This document shows positions 21,801 to 32,416 of a stretch of 64,000 nt of DNA, piece after piece. This DNA comes from Tetragonia tetragonoides (taxonomy: Eukaryota > Streptophyta > Magnoliopsida > Caryophyllales > Aizoaceae). Position 1 is the first letter of the stretch; the number at the start of each line of letters is the position of its first letter. Position numbers and translations under genes: made by a program. The notes beneath the pieces were generated by a model. The model did no database searches, was not told where the DNA came from, and saw nothing but the letters and a program-made list of their open reading frames with translations. The DNA is taken from positions 26,637,001 to 26,701,000 of the forward strand of contig CM076147.1 of NCBI GenBank assembly GCA_038025085.1. Reading direction: 5' to 3'.

Positions 21801-22752
21801 TCTTATAGTAACTTTGGTGAGACGAGGGTCAACTTTAAATGAAATATGGATCACTGCTTATAATAAGTAATCCCTGCAAATAATCTAAATAGTGACCCAA
21901 TTTTTTTATGTGTTGATCTTACACAAGACTCGCTCTTACAACTATTTATAATCAATCAATGTGATGTCTTGTCAGACGTAAAGACATCTACAAGAGTAAG
22001 GAAGTATCTATCTCTCGTGATTTCAATAAAAGTATGAAAGAGAAACAGAGTACGAGATAAGATTGTTTCCGGCCCCTTCTAACTTTATGGTCAGGGATTG
22101 TATTTCATTCCCGCCAAATAAGTGAGTGGTATTTGTTTTTGGTATGCTCAGATGATCATAGTAGGGCACCTTTAATTTCTCCAATGTTGCAAATGCCCAT
22201 TAATTAGAGTAATGAAGTCTAATCACAAGTCACCAAGTTTTATTGGCAAAAAACACATATTAGTGTAGTGATTTGTACCTTGGTGTTCTTCCTTCATCAC
22301 CCGGGTTTAAATCCCACTATGGTTATTTGGGATCTCCTTTCCTTTTATCCCCCTCCCCAAATGCTTGGCCATTAGCCTCTGGGTCTTATCCCAAAATGGG
22401 TCAGTTAAGGAGCGGTCCTCATCACGTATTATTGGCAAATGACATCATTGATCACTTTTTTTTTACCACTTTGCAGATGATATTTGCTGCAACAATGGGT
22501 GTTGAATTAGCAACAGGAGACTCTATATTTAAAAAGATGGACGTACAAGGGATAGCCGAAGGTTTTGGAGGATGTTTGGCAGCGGTAACTTGTGCTGCAA
22601 CTTTCGCTTATTCTTCCAGTGCACGAAAAAAAGTTGGGCGAATCTTCACTATTAGCTGCAACGCATTCATTGATTCTCTAATTGACAATTTTATCGATGG
22701 GTTATTTAATGAGAAGGATATGGATGATTCGTCTGATAATAATGATCACTAA
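15179..22752 (+). CDS. SEP2: stress enhanced protein 2, chloroplast two-helix LHC-like protein
   Basis: Two exons, 15179-15511 and 22477-22752, with phase-0 GT-AG borders (ATG|GTAAGT and TTGCAG|ATG), encode 202 residues. Residues 1-50 are Ser/Ala/Arg-rich with few acids, like a chloroplast transit peptide. VLLQPRLCTLRSYASD is a SEP2 signature. The first helix contains the chlorophyll a/b-binding motif EIITGRLAM (E103, R108). The second helix is GGCLAAVTCAATFAY, followed by GRIFTISCNAFIDSLIDNFIDGLF, also typical of SEP2, and an acidic tail. SEPs are thylakoid proteins related to ELIPs and are induced by high light. The 6965-bp intron holds a copia element, two MITEs and a SINE. The splice junction yields two consecutive Met residues. 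No coding damage is seen, so the gene is probably functional if the long intron is spliced. Confidence 0.92.
15763..15850. repeat. AT dinucleotide microsatellite, about 44 units
   Basis: Uninterrupted (AT)n inside the SEP2 intron. It sits at the point where the 5' LTR of the copia element loses similarity to the 3' LTR. The 3' LTR has only a short ATATATA at the equivalent place, so the array probably grew from it. Confidence 0.95.
16041..20165 (+). pseudogene. copia gag-pol remnant, multiple breaks
   Basis: Gag starts at ATG 16041 (MASTSGSSISLPATPAFGG, then DFWAVKMKLFLK) and is frameshifted near 16320-16400. Zinc-knuckle-like CDSCGKTNH follows, then protease WLIDSGCTSQMA. Integrase comes next, with the WHNRYGH and CEACQLGKQH zinc finger and the RSDRGNEYTS core. 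Reverse transcriptase has QLDVKSAFLNGDL and YIDDLLVTG, and RNase H has AYSDSDWGGS and KTKHM. The order GAG-PR-IN-RT-RH marks Ty1-copia. Stops interrupt the frame at 17674-17676 and about 19375, and there are further breaks in the zinc knuckle/protease region, near 17945 and at 18521. It cannot encode a full polyprotein. The catalytic YIDD is still present. Confidence 0.88.
20160..20455 (+). repeat. 3' LTR of the intronic copia element
   Basis: Starts right after the purine tract AAGGAGGAG with GTTAAGAATTG (the expected opening T appears changed to A at 20160) and ends CTAACA at 20455. About 296 bp. The terminal 75 bp match the preserved end of the 5' LTR with a few substitutions, showing moderate age. 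Confidence 0.75.
20995..21480. repeat. ATATCCGAAA-type degenerate repeat block
   Basis: About 480 bp of irregular direct and inverted copies of TTCGGATATCCGAAA. The ends (GAC/GAGCTGTT near 21004 and its inverted form near 21485) hint at short inverted termini. Such subterminal repeat blocks occur in non-autonomous hAT-like elements. All reading frames through it are Ile/Ser/Arg-rich artefacts. Confidence 0.55.
21601..21763. mobile_element. MITE copy 1, AGACGGTCTTA/GTGACC family
   Basis: About 160 bp with inner inverted parts GTCACTTTTCAATGAAATAAGGGTCAC and AAAGTGACCCAATTTT, and an end GGTCTCACACAAGACTTG. It shares its layout with the next copy and with the arms at 11985-12857. Lies within the SEP2 intron. 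Confidence 0.6.
21777..21931. mobile_element. MITE copy 2, AGACGGTCTTA/GTGACC family
   Basis: Starts TTTGTTTGAGACGGTCTTATAG, then GGTGAGACGAGGGTCA, and ends GATCTTACACAAGACTCGCTC. It lies 14 bp after copy 1 in the same orientation, so the two could be a tandem insertion or one composite element. Confidence 0.6.
22251..22429 (+). mobile_element. SINE with 10-bp target duplication near SEP2 exon 2
   Basis: A perfect direct repeat TATTGGCAAA at 22241-22250 and 22430-22439 flanks 179 bp. The insert has a tRNA-like head: box A TAGTGTAGTGATTT (22261) and box B GGGTTTAAATCCC (22303-22315). The right duplication ends 37 bp before the exon 2 acceptor at 22476. No clear A-tail, as in several plant SINEs. 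Confidence 0.65.
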
Positions 22753-23498
22753 AATGAAATTCTCACCATGTAAGTTAATTAAAATGGGTATTTTGTATAG
22801 AAAAGGGTAGTACTAAACCTTATTGACAATGGATATACGCATACATGTATAGATGTATTATGTAGAATACTTCTTTCCCCGTGGCTAAAATATGGTAGTG
22901 ACTAGTGTCATAGTTCTACAGTAGCCATCACAGAGCACATATAGATCGTAATAAACATTATATATGATATTTTCACTTTTATGTGAATTTAAATATATTT
23001 GAATTCATGTTTACGTGTTTTTGATCTTATAAGGTTAAGATACTTAAATTCTGTTTATTTCAATTCAGTTTAGTGTTTCATGTGTAATTTTTATCACTCA
23101 GATAACTTTTTATTCTAAAGTAAATTCATGATGATAACTATGTTATTGGAAAGATTTCAAAGCATACTTTCAATAAATGGGTACAATTTTGAATATGTTT
23201 GGATGAGTTTTAAATTGTTAAAGATCAAGTTCTAAAACAATCAATTCATGTCAAATCAGTTTATTTCAATTCAGTTTAGATCAGTTCATATTTTTTTAGT
23301 TGTAAAGAATGAAGTCTAATAAGTTTAGGAGTTGACTCTTTATTATTCCTTAATTAGAATTTTAAATTACGACCAGATACGTTGTTTTTGTGTAATTTAT
23401 GTGTTTTCAAACAATTTGGATATGGAGTCATTTTGAGTTGAATATGTTCAGGTTTTGGTGTAGATTTTAGTTCATGGTTATTGTAGACTTTAGTGCAC
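22753..23498. other. SEP2: SEP2 downstream region, no gene seen
   Basis: AT-rich DNA that should contain the SEP2 3' UTR at its start. CAATTCAGTTTAG motifs recur near 23062 and 23266, suggesting another small repeat. No coding signal. Confidence 0.4.
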
Positions 23499-23756
23499 TT
23501 AGGTATGTTCTTTTCAATTGGTTTCTAGTTTTGTCCAATTTTGTTCAGTTTTCTACAGTTACCAGTTACAAAATACAGTTTTTCGCAGTTTTGCCCAGTT
23601 TCCCCCAATTTTGTCCAGTTTGACCCAGTTTTGTCCAGTTTTTCCTAGCATGATATTTTGTCATAATAAACATAATAATTAAATATACAATATTTTTAAT
23701 AAAAATATAAAAATAAATATATGCATTAACTTTGTATTGAAACATGAATAAAATTC

Positions 23757-23831
<75 letters not shown>

Positions 23832-23873
23832 TTTATGAATAATATTTTTAATACTATTATTTTTTTTATTAAT

Positions 23874-23937
<64 letters not shown>

Positions 23938-24052
23938 CCAGTTTGACCCAGTTTCTCGCAGTTACCAGTTAGACTTTCCAGTTTTCACCAGTTTTGTCCA
24001 GATTCTCCCAGTTCCAGTTACCAATTTCCAATTGAAAAGAACGAGCCCTTAG
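23499..24052. mobile_element. MITE with CAGTTTTGTCC subterminal repeats and triplet core
   Basis: The ends are inverted: GTTCTTTTCAATTGG at 23507 and CCAATTGAAAAGAACG near 24028. Inside each end are many copies of CAGTTTTGTCCAGTTT-like units. The core is a (TAA)n array (23756-23829) and an opposing (TTA)n array (23875-23937), joined by inverted ATAAAATTCATAA / AATTTTATGAAT. A related remnant lies at 63195-63375, also beside a TTA array. No coding capacity. Confidence 0.65.
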
Positions 24053-24451
24053 TGCGACTATCATCACATTTGGATCACCAATTCGAGTATCGGACGTAAT
24101 TGGTTCGAGTCGGGCCGAGCAATTTCATGTAATAGAATATCTTTGTATGTTTTCATATTTTTGGGTGTCAAAGCGAGTTGGATATATTTAGGAGTTTGCA
24201 TCGTTTTTTTCCTCTGGATTAGGATACTCTTCAATACACAATTTACCGCATTATACTTGTGCATGCTTAATACGTGTTAAGTAGACTATAATTATAAAAA
24301 GTAGTTAAATATTTAATACTGTACTAATCAAACATCCACAAGTGTAATGCATAAATGCGAGAAATAGTATATTGGAAAGGATCCTCATCCTCCTCCGATC
24401 CCCTCGAGTTAGATTTACTTGTCCACCTAAAGAAGCTCACCAATCATAATA

Positions 24452-25513
24452 TCTATATATTAGAGGCATTTTCTGACAACATTGGAGGCGTCCACCTAAG
24501 CGAGCCATTGTTATAAAATTTTAAAATAAATATAAAATAGAAATATATGTTTTGGTATAGAATATATACTAAAGTTGTACTTTCCTAAATCCTTAAAGAT
24601 TACTATTAATTAGAGGTTTTAGAATATATACTAAAGTTGTACTTTCCTAAATCATTAAAGAGTAGACTATTAGATTTTAAAAAGCATATAACTTTAGTTT
24701 CACCGCTTAAGAAATTAAATTGCTTAGACCATTGCAACGAGAACGAAATATCTTTTAAAATGAGACTCATTTGTAGTATGTTCTTTTGATTTACAACATT
24801 AGATGCGTACACCTAAAAAGGTAATCAATAATTCGCTTGAGAAGCTGACACAATTAAAGAGTTGGATGTTAAAATAAGATATACTGATCCCCCATATTAT
24901 TTTAGGGTTCCAATTTATGTTCCCTTCAACTTTATAATTATTAATGTACTCCCTCCGGGCCACAAATAAAATTACATTGAATTTTTTGCGTTCTTCAAGG
25001 CAATACTTTGACCGCATATAAATAACTTTGAAAAAACAAGCAAGCATTGAAATATGTTTTGTTATTCTAAGGTTTACGTCTAAAATTTCTTTATTTTTTG
25101 AAAAGTAGTTACGTATACATTAGACATTTAAACTGATTTTACCATAAAAGACTAATCATATCTTTGAAATGTTAATTGTACACTTATATCAACATAAGAG
25201 TATTGGCGTACCAATATCAAGCATAGAAAAACTTTGAAACTATTACTTCTTGGATCATGTAACATATGGGATGAGTTAATTAATAGTTAATTGAAATGGA
25301 TGATAAGAGTTTAAATTAGATAAGATGCCATATAAAGTCATACTAATCTTATTATATGATATTCATGATATTAAATGGATTATATAAATATTTATCCATA
25401 TATTACTAATATTTTTTTTATAAGTGACAATTACACTTTGATTTTTCGATGAGATTAATAATCACGTTCACAGTCCATGCAACGCACGGGTATACTCACG
25501 GGTATCCACCTGG
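24452..25513 (+). mobile_element. non-autonomous Helitron-like element 1
   Basis: Starts TCTATATATTAGAGGC after an A at 24451 and ends CACCTGG at 25513 before a T. This fits Helitron rules (5' TC, 3' CTRR, insertion between A and T). Before the end lies CCATGCAACGCACGGGTATAC, a slightly imperfect form of the palindrome that plant Helitrons carry near their 3' terminus. A 45-bp direct repeat (AGAATATATACTAAAGTTGT...) occurs at about 24558 and 24622. No Rep/helicase coding. Confidence 0.55.
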
Positions 25514-26471
25514 TATATGAATATGTTAAACACAAAAATGATCGATACTCCACTTCGAGGAAAAGAATGATGGGGTTGAATTTCTGATGTGAACTTTGGT
25601 CATTATACACAATTATTATATATTAGTAAAATTAATAGAAAAATAACGTTATCATCAAAATATATATGTAAAATTGAGTTCTCACCACGCATCGAGTAGG
25701 TAATAAATAGCCATAAATACATGGGTGATTAAAAAGAAATTAAAAATATTTTTATATTATTTTAATAAAAAATAAGTAACATAAGTATTATATTTATTAT
25801 CCTAAAAAATAATATTATATATTCACTAAAAATGTAATTTCTTTGTTAAAAAAATTATTATTGTTACTTGCTACTCCTATTATTCAATTTTAAATATTAT
25901 TATGATTAAAAAAAATATTTCTTCTAATAACGGAGTATGCATGATAAACAAGAACCCATGCATAATTTTTATCCGAAAAATTGTCGAAAGCCATATTACT
26001 TTTGCAATAACTACTTTCTACAAAAAATTATTTCTATGAGGTTTCAACCTTTAAATCACCACCTCAAACTAAGCCACTTTCTGGCCAAAATTTTGGAAAA
26101 AAATTACCATTTTGTCCCCCGAATAAAATCATTTCTTTAGAAAAAGTCATCGAGTACATAGGCAAGATGGTTATTTTATTTCAATATTGCCCAAAAAGTG
26201 ACATAATGCGGTGTTTATAAGTTGAAATCCTATAAAATGGAGTAGTTATTTGAACGAAATTTTTTATAAGGTGGTTTGTATGAAAAAGTTGGTTTTATAA
26301 GGTGATTTTCAAGATTGTTTTCATTTTTATACTAAAATCTCATAAATAGATTTCCATAAATTGTTTTTGGGGCGTGTTTAGCCCTGTTGATTGTACATTG
26401 ATTTCCAGTCTCATCCTTGTTTAGCTAACGATAAACTTGGAATTAGTTCGACTGTTCGACCATCTTGAGAT
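25514..26471. other. AT-rich intergenic, no gene seen
   Basis: Short frames only. The base composition is very AT-rich with many short A and T runs. Nothing recognised. Confidence 0.4.
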
Positions 26472-26763
26472 CAGAACTGGGCAAGTAGGAGGGGTCCTGT
26501 TGTCAGTCCGACCCGACCCGGTCCATCAACGGGTCATGGACCGTTTACACCTGTAAATGGATGGGTGAAAATGTACCGGCCTGAGTCATAAATGAGCTGA
26601 CGCACTTAATATTTTTTATTTAAAAAAATACTTTTAAATTTTAAACGAACCAAAATATGCCGGGTCGACCTGTGCCCGACCGCCCCACCCACAAACATGG
26701 TTGACCCGATCCAACCTGACCCATTTAATTAAAAGGGCCAACCCGATCCGTTGCCCAGGTCTA
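26472..26763. mobile_element. 292-bp hAT-type MITE
   Basis: Inverted ends CAGAACTGGGCAA and TTGCCCAGGTCTA are flanked by CTTGAGAT (26464-26471) and CTTAAGAT (26764-26771), an 8-bp duplication with one change. The interior carries CCGACCCGACCCGG-type repeats like those of the complete hAT element, but there is no transposase. Confidence 0.7.
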
Positions 26764-26920
26764 CTTAAGATATACCACCACTTGTAAACATGCGAAATGT
26801 AGCGACAAACGAAAGGTGTGCAAAAGTAAGCATGTTTGTGTATTGGGTTTCAAGACGCAAGTGGTGTCGCATGAGGCCCTAGACAGTCGTGCAAGCCCAC
26901 TTATGTGAGCGCGCCAGAAA

Positions 26921-27010
<90 letters not shown>

Positions 27011-29110
27011 CTGGATCATGCATGTTGCTGTATTGACACGTGTCATGCCATGTCAGCATACCCAGTCAGCATCATATTCAGTAGTTAATGCTATATCACT
27101 TAATTAATTAAATACATGCATGAACCTTATAATCTAATTAAAGTATGATACATGAACATAAACAACATAAATACGGTTCATGAACTTAACCTAAATTATA
27201 CAAAAGATTAGGCACATCGAATTTAATAAGGGAGAATTGTCACAAGTAATAATTTTTATACATACATCTTGATTTTCTAAGTGATTTTATACCTGAGCAA
27301 TATAGTAGAAAACAATTATTGGGCATTACATGATTAAACCCTATGAAAATGGAGAAACATAGTATTGGTAGAACGTGACCGTGAATAAGGTAGTCGTAAA
27401 CATAATTAATTTCTTCAAAAATTATTTTAATTAAAAAAGAATGAGAACATTGATTGATATATTCCTAAGTCCAAATAACCGCTACATACCAAATAATATG
27501 ACGCATAGGAAACTTAACATATTAAATCGAAGTATGTTAAGAAAATGAAAATTATATTGTAAAAGTATTTTCTAATAAAACCCAACAAATATTCTTTCAT
27601 ATTTTGAATCTAAATAGTTTTTCGTTTCAAATTTTCGATGTTGAGTTTTGACCACAATTTTCTCATAAATCGGAGTACGTAAAAATTATGAAAATTATAT
27701 ATGGTGAAATTACTTTCCAATACGAATCCAACAAATATTCTTTCATATTTTGAATATAAATAGTTTTTTCACAAATTGAGCTCAAATTAAACACGACGAA
27801 CATCTAAAATGACACTTAAAAAGGGCGGGACACTTATAATCCATGATATACTAACAAGGTCGTGCATCATAATGGGTATAAAAGAAAACCACAACAATTG
27901 TTGTATTGACATGTGGCATCCATGTCATTGCATACATAGGCGACATTTCATGATTCGATGTATTTACCTTAACAAGTAGGCAAAGTTTATTTATTGACTT
28001 ACTACTCTCACTAACCATTAAAATTATATCATTAGTATTCATACAAGTTATTGTTCCATTCTTTAATGACTTAAGTTTCATAAACCATATATATTTTTTA
28101 ATATATCACGTCAATCGGCATATTTCAACGAGTAAATATTAACTCATTAAGAATTTTCAGAAAAAAAGAACATACTATAAAAATGAATCTATCGTGTACT
28201 AAAATTGGATCATACACACTGTTGTATTGGCACGTGTTCTGCATGTCGATCACCATATCCAAAAGTTAATGCCAAATTAACCAATTAATAAGGATAATGA
28301 ACCATGTTATCTAATTAAATTAGGATACTTAGAACATATAAATATTTTTTTTGAGTGAAAGATACATGAACCATAATTAAACTTAAACTAAACTATGCTG
28401 AAAACTAGATACAATGAATTTAATAAGGGAAAGTAGTCACAAGTAATAGATGCATAAAGTCTTCTAAAAAAAAAAGAAGTAATAGATGCATAAAGACTTT
28501 AAAACTAACGGATAAATTCACGTATTATGCATCTCAATCTTCACAGTGATTTCGTACCCCAACAAAAATACATGATTCATGGAGATCGAGCAATATGGTA
28601 AATTGGTAAAATAATGTGAACAAGGGAAACTAATTTATCTACATGGATCAAAATAATCGTTGCCATATCACATTACATGACACACAAGTAATATTATATA
28701 AAAAAAATTTTAAACCAAAGAGAGATAAGAACCAATAGTAGTATATTGACTATTAATAAAGGTAGGTAAATAAATTTATGGACTACATAAGTACACAAAT
28801 GTGCAAATGTGTTGGTTGATAGAGTATATCAAGGTGTGGGAATATATCATTTAACTAATTTTGTGATTAATTATTTAAAGTATGAAAAATATAAATTAAT
28901 TTATCCATTTAAATCCAAAAAACTGTTATCGTATGTCACATAAACAACTTTATAGTCCACATAGCACAACTTTGATTTTGTACGGATAACTCTATTTTAG
29001 TTATTATATACACTATTAATAAATCATTAATCTATTTTCTTGATAACATTCAAAATATATTTTCTAATGATAAACTACAAGCCCGTGCATCGCACGGGGC
29101 ATACACCTAG
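26921..29110 (+). mobile_element. non-autonomous Helitron-like element 2
   Basis: The right end is convincing: a GC-rich hairpin CCCGTGC-ATC-GCACGGG (29082-29098), then ATACACCTAG ending at 29110 before T. The left end is proposed at TCTAATAT (26921) after an A, immediately followed by an 84-bp AT microsatellite (26925-27008). Inside are three diverged copies of a segment with GTTGTATTGACACGTG (near 27022, 27899 and 28212). No protein coding. The left boundary is less sure than the right. Confidence 0.5.
26925..27008. repeat. AT dinucleotide microsatellite, 42 units
   Basis: Perfect AT repeat at the proposed left end of Helitron-like element 2. It opens spurious Tyr/Ile frames. Confidence 0.95.
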
Positions 29111-30066
29111 TTAAGTTTAAAGGGGGCTAAAAAATATCATAAATTTTCTTATTTGTGTTAGGAGGGGCTATACTAATGAAAACTTACTTAAATTTGTAGC
29201 TCAAGTATGCGTTTCTTTATAATTGTATGTGTACAACAAAAATTTAGGAGGGGCCATGGCCTGCCCAGGCCCCTTAGTAGCTTCGTTCCTTCTTTTGACT
29301 AACAAAATTTGTCGATCACCTTATTTACCCATTTACAAAAACTTGTGTAGACTTAGTCTATGGTGGACCAATGGTGTAAATCTTTTTAAATATACCCTCC
29401 ATATCCTTAAATATTATCACTAGTATTCTTGGTACACGGTGGACTAAGTCCACACAAGACATGTTATTACCCCTTTCCGTAAACAACTTTATTTTTTTGC
29501 TGATCCATTTCCATTTGTCAGACATGTTTGTGGGCGGCGCAGGTCGGTTATGGGTTGGGCTGACCCATTTTGGCATGTTTAAAAAGTGACTTTTTTAATA
29601 AAAAAAAATTAAGTAGGTCGGCGTATTTGTGACCTGGTATGACCCGTCTAACTTTTAAAAGGGTGAGTCCATTTCGACCCGATCATTTAGAATTGTAAAC
29701 GGGCTATGACCCGTTGGTGGGTTGGGTTGGATCGACTACAGGTAGGAATGACAATGGATCGTATATGGATCGGGTGGAGGCATATCCATATCCAAATATT
29801 TTAAGTTCAAATCTTTCATACATATCCATATCCATAGGGTACAATGGATAATTCGATATCCGTTAGATATTGAATGAGTCCCGCTATATTTTAAGTAACA
29901 TGCATCCGCGTATATTTTTTCGTCTTTGTTTTAATAAAACGTGTTGCGTAAAGTCCTTAAATTAAAAAATCAAGTAAGAAAAATATATAGAACAAAATTT
30001 TGTTTAGTTTTCTCTAATTAGAATAAGTTAGAACGCATAAACTATTGTCATGTCTACAATCTTTAT
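29111..30066. other. TE-derived non-coding DNA
   Basis: Contains GGGTTGGGCTGACCC and ATGACCCGTTGGTGGG motifs (29540-29745) like hAT subterminal repeats. From about 29748 there is a TAGGAATGACAATGGATCG start that, with GAAGTTGCCAGTTA near 30915, may bound a larger hAT-like MITE around the element at 30067. No clear duplication, so not called separately. Confidence 0.4.
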
Positions 30067-30669
30067 TAGGGATGACAGTGGGGCGGGTATAAGTGGATAC
30101 CGCTCCACATCCGCTTCAGTTGGGGCGGGAATTTCGGAGTGATAGGTGGGGTGGGGCGGGGATGGTTTTGATAAAGAAAAACCGCTGCAGAGATGGGGCG
30201 GAGGTGGTTTGCCTTTTTCCCCCGATGGATACCCGTTGGAGCCCCGCCCCACCTTATACCCGCTTACCCGCCCTGCCTCATACCCATCTGCCCCTCCTCA
30301 TACCCACATAAAAATAAAAAAAATATAAAAAATATATATAAAATCTTATTTTACCAAATATATAAAATAAGTCTACTGTTATTGCTTATCAAAAAGCTCA
30401 AATTTTTCCTTGCAAATTATCTTAGGGTGAATTTGAAGTAGATCTAAATGTGGGCTTCATTTGTTTTCGGACGGGTATAAAGCGGATATGAATACCCTCC
30501 CGATAAATTGGAGCGGAGGTGGATACCTGCGAGGTAAGTGGGGCGGAGGTGGATTTTGGATCTCCAACTCGTGGTGGGGATGAGGCGGGTGGCGGAATAA
30601 AAATAACCAGACGAGTATGGGGATGGATCTACCTATATCCACCACCGCCCCGCCCCATTGCCATCCCTA
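30067..30669. mobile_element. 603-bp hAT-type MITE, GGGGCGGG family
   Basis: Ends TAGGGATGACAGTGGGGCGG and its inverse CCCCATTGCCATCCCTA. The flanks ATCTTTAT (30059-30066) and ATCTCTAC (30670-30677) agree at six of eight positions. The interior has GC-rich GGATACCCGTTGGAGCCCCG blocks and an AT-rich centre. The same family was the target of the gypsy element at 36028. Confidence 0.65.
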
Positions 30670-31145
30670 ATCTCTACCACCCAAAATAGAGACATTTTAA
30701 TTTTTGCGAGTCAAAAGTTGAACAAAAATAAGAAGTATATAGTAAATTTATAAAATTATTCTAGTATTCAAAGAAATAAATGGATATGGATATTCGTCAT
30801 ATGGATAAATAGATGAGTGTCCATCATTCATATCTATTTTCACTTAAATTTTCATCCATCCATATCCATTTATAATGGGTCGATTAGATGGATATCCATC
30901 GAGTACGGGTGAAGTTGCCAGTTAGAAGCCCTTCCCATTTGCCCAGATCTAATTTCCATAAACAACTTATAAGAAAAAATTATGTACTCCCTCTATTTCT
31001 TATTATTCTTTTCCTTTATATTTGGTCCAACCGGACCTGCAAATATGATGGGAGATGATGATGTCATGATGATGATGATTCCACTGACATCGTCATACAT
31101 AATCATAGGCATGGTTCTATAATAATATTATCATTTGGTGATAAA

Positions 31146-32103
31146 TACTCCATTCTTTTTACTATATAAGACATATTTTGACCCCTTAAAAAAAAGAGAC
31201 ATATTTTGTAGAGGTGGCAAAAGGGTCGGTCAGGTCAGTTTCGGTCGGGTCATTTACAGGTCGGGTCGTTTCGATTTTGGTTGGAAAATACTTGTTCATG
31301 ATCCAGAGCGTTCGGGTTCAGGTCGACCCAACGGGTTGTGCATTTATTTTTTAATCAGGTTATAATTGCATATTTAATTCTATTTTCAACTTTAAAATAA
31401 AAAAGTTGCACACTATAATATTATTAGACATAATATAAATGGCTTTAATCTACTTGAAAACTATTTCGTAAAGTTTTTGCAAGTTATTATGTTTTTACTA
31501 ATGCATACGAAGAATCAAACCGCTACCTATGTAACAATTAGTTAAGATCGTTCCACAAGGATTAGAAAAACCCTATTTGAAACTACATATGTCAAAATTG
31601 GTTGATATATAAGAAATTCTGATATGATTAAGCTTTTTGTCATTCACTTTTCTCATGCTGATATATCTTGTTTTGAAAGTCTCAACCCAACGGGTCGACT
31701 CAGAGCGGGTTCGGGTTTGACCCAATAAATATCGGTTTTTCGGGTTCGGTAAGTATCGGGTTTCGGGTTGGAAATTTTTGTTCAAGACCCAAACTTTTCG
31801 GGTCTGTATGGGTCGGATTCTCGGGTCGGGTCAAATTTTGCCAGCTCTAATATTTTGACTTTAATTTTGTTTCACAATATAAGTCACTTTACAGTTTCTA
31901 ATGGGTATTTAATGTTACTTTTCCTACTTTACCCTCCCTTTTTCATATAATCATATCATTTAGAGTACTTATTTTCTCTCGCCAATGTTGTAATTAATGA
32001 TTTTGGATACTTTAGTCATTTTACCATCTATTTTTCTTCAATTCACAATTTCTTAATCCTATGTGTAAAGTCAAATGACTTACATTATGAAACAGAGGGA
32101 GTA
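31146..32103. mobile_element. Stowaway-like MITE interrupted by a hAT MITE
   Basis: TACTCCATTC...TATATAAGAC at the left and the inverted GACTTACATTATGAAACAGAGGGAGTA at the right resemble the ends of Stowaway elements (CTCCCTCCGT type) with TA at both edges. A hAT MITE lies inside. Without it the element would be about 310 bp. Confidence 0.5.
31209..31849. mobile_element. 641-bp hAT-type MITE with perfect 8-bp duplication
   Basis: Inverted ends TAGAGGTGGCAAAA and TTTTGCCAGCTCTA are flanked by perfect ATATTTTG copies at 31201-31208 and 31850-31857. The subterminal regions carry GGTCGGGTCATTT and TCGGGTCGGGTC repeats similar to the complete hAT element at 4627-8912, which could supply transposase in trans. 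No coding capacity. Confidence 0.8.
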
Positions 32104-32416
32104 TGATTTGTTAAATTAGTACAGTACGTAATAACAAACGGTGGATTATAAATCTATCTTAAATGCACGGTTGTGATGGTTTCATTGTGGTGCTCTCCAA
32201 TAACTTTTGTGCATATAATTAAAGTGGCATGATTAACCAAGAAAGATAGCCTTAATTAGAATGGACTAGGAAATACTGCAAAGATTTTTCATTTTTGTAA
32301 GATGACAATTACTTTATTTGTAACAGAGGGAGAACAAATTAAAACTCCACCCAAATACAATAGCAACAATAAAATCCGTTACAATTGTGTCTCTATCTTA
32401 ATTTAAAGACAAGGAA
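32104..32416. other. P450 downstream region
   Basis: About 310 bp without coding signal; expected to hold the 3' UTR of the minus-strand P450. Confidence 0.4.

Noticed and set aside
23756..23937. Possible CRISPR-like or telomeric array
   Set aside because: Simple triplet repeats without spacers; plant DNA; not telomeric units.
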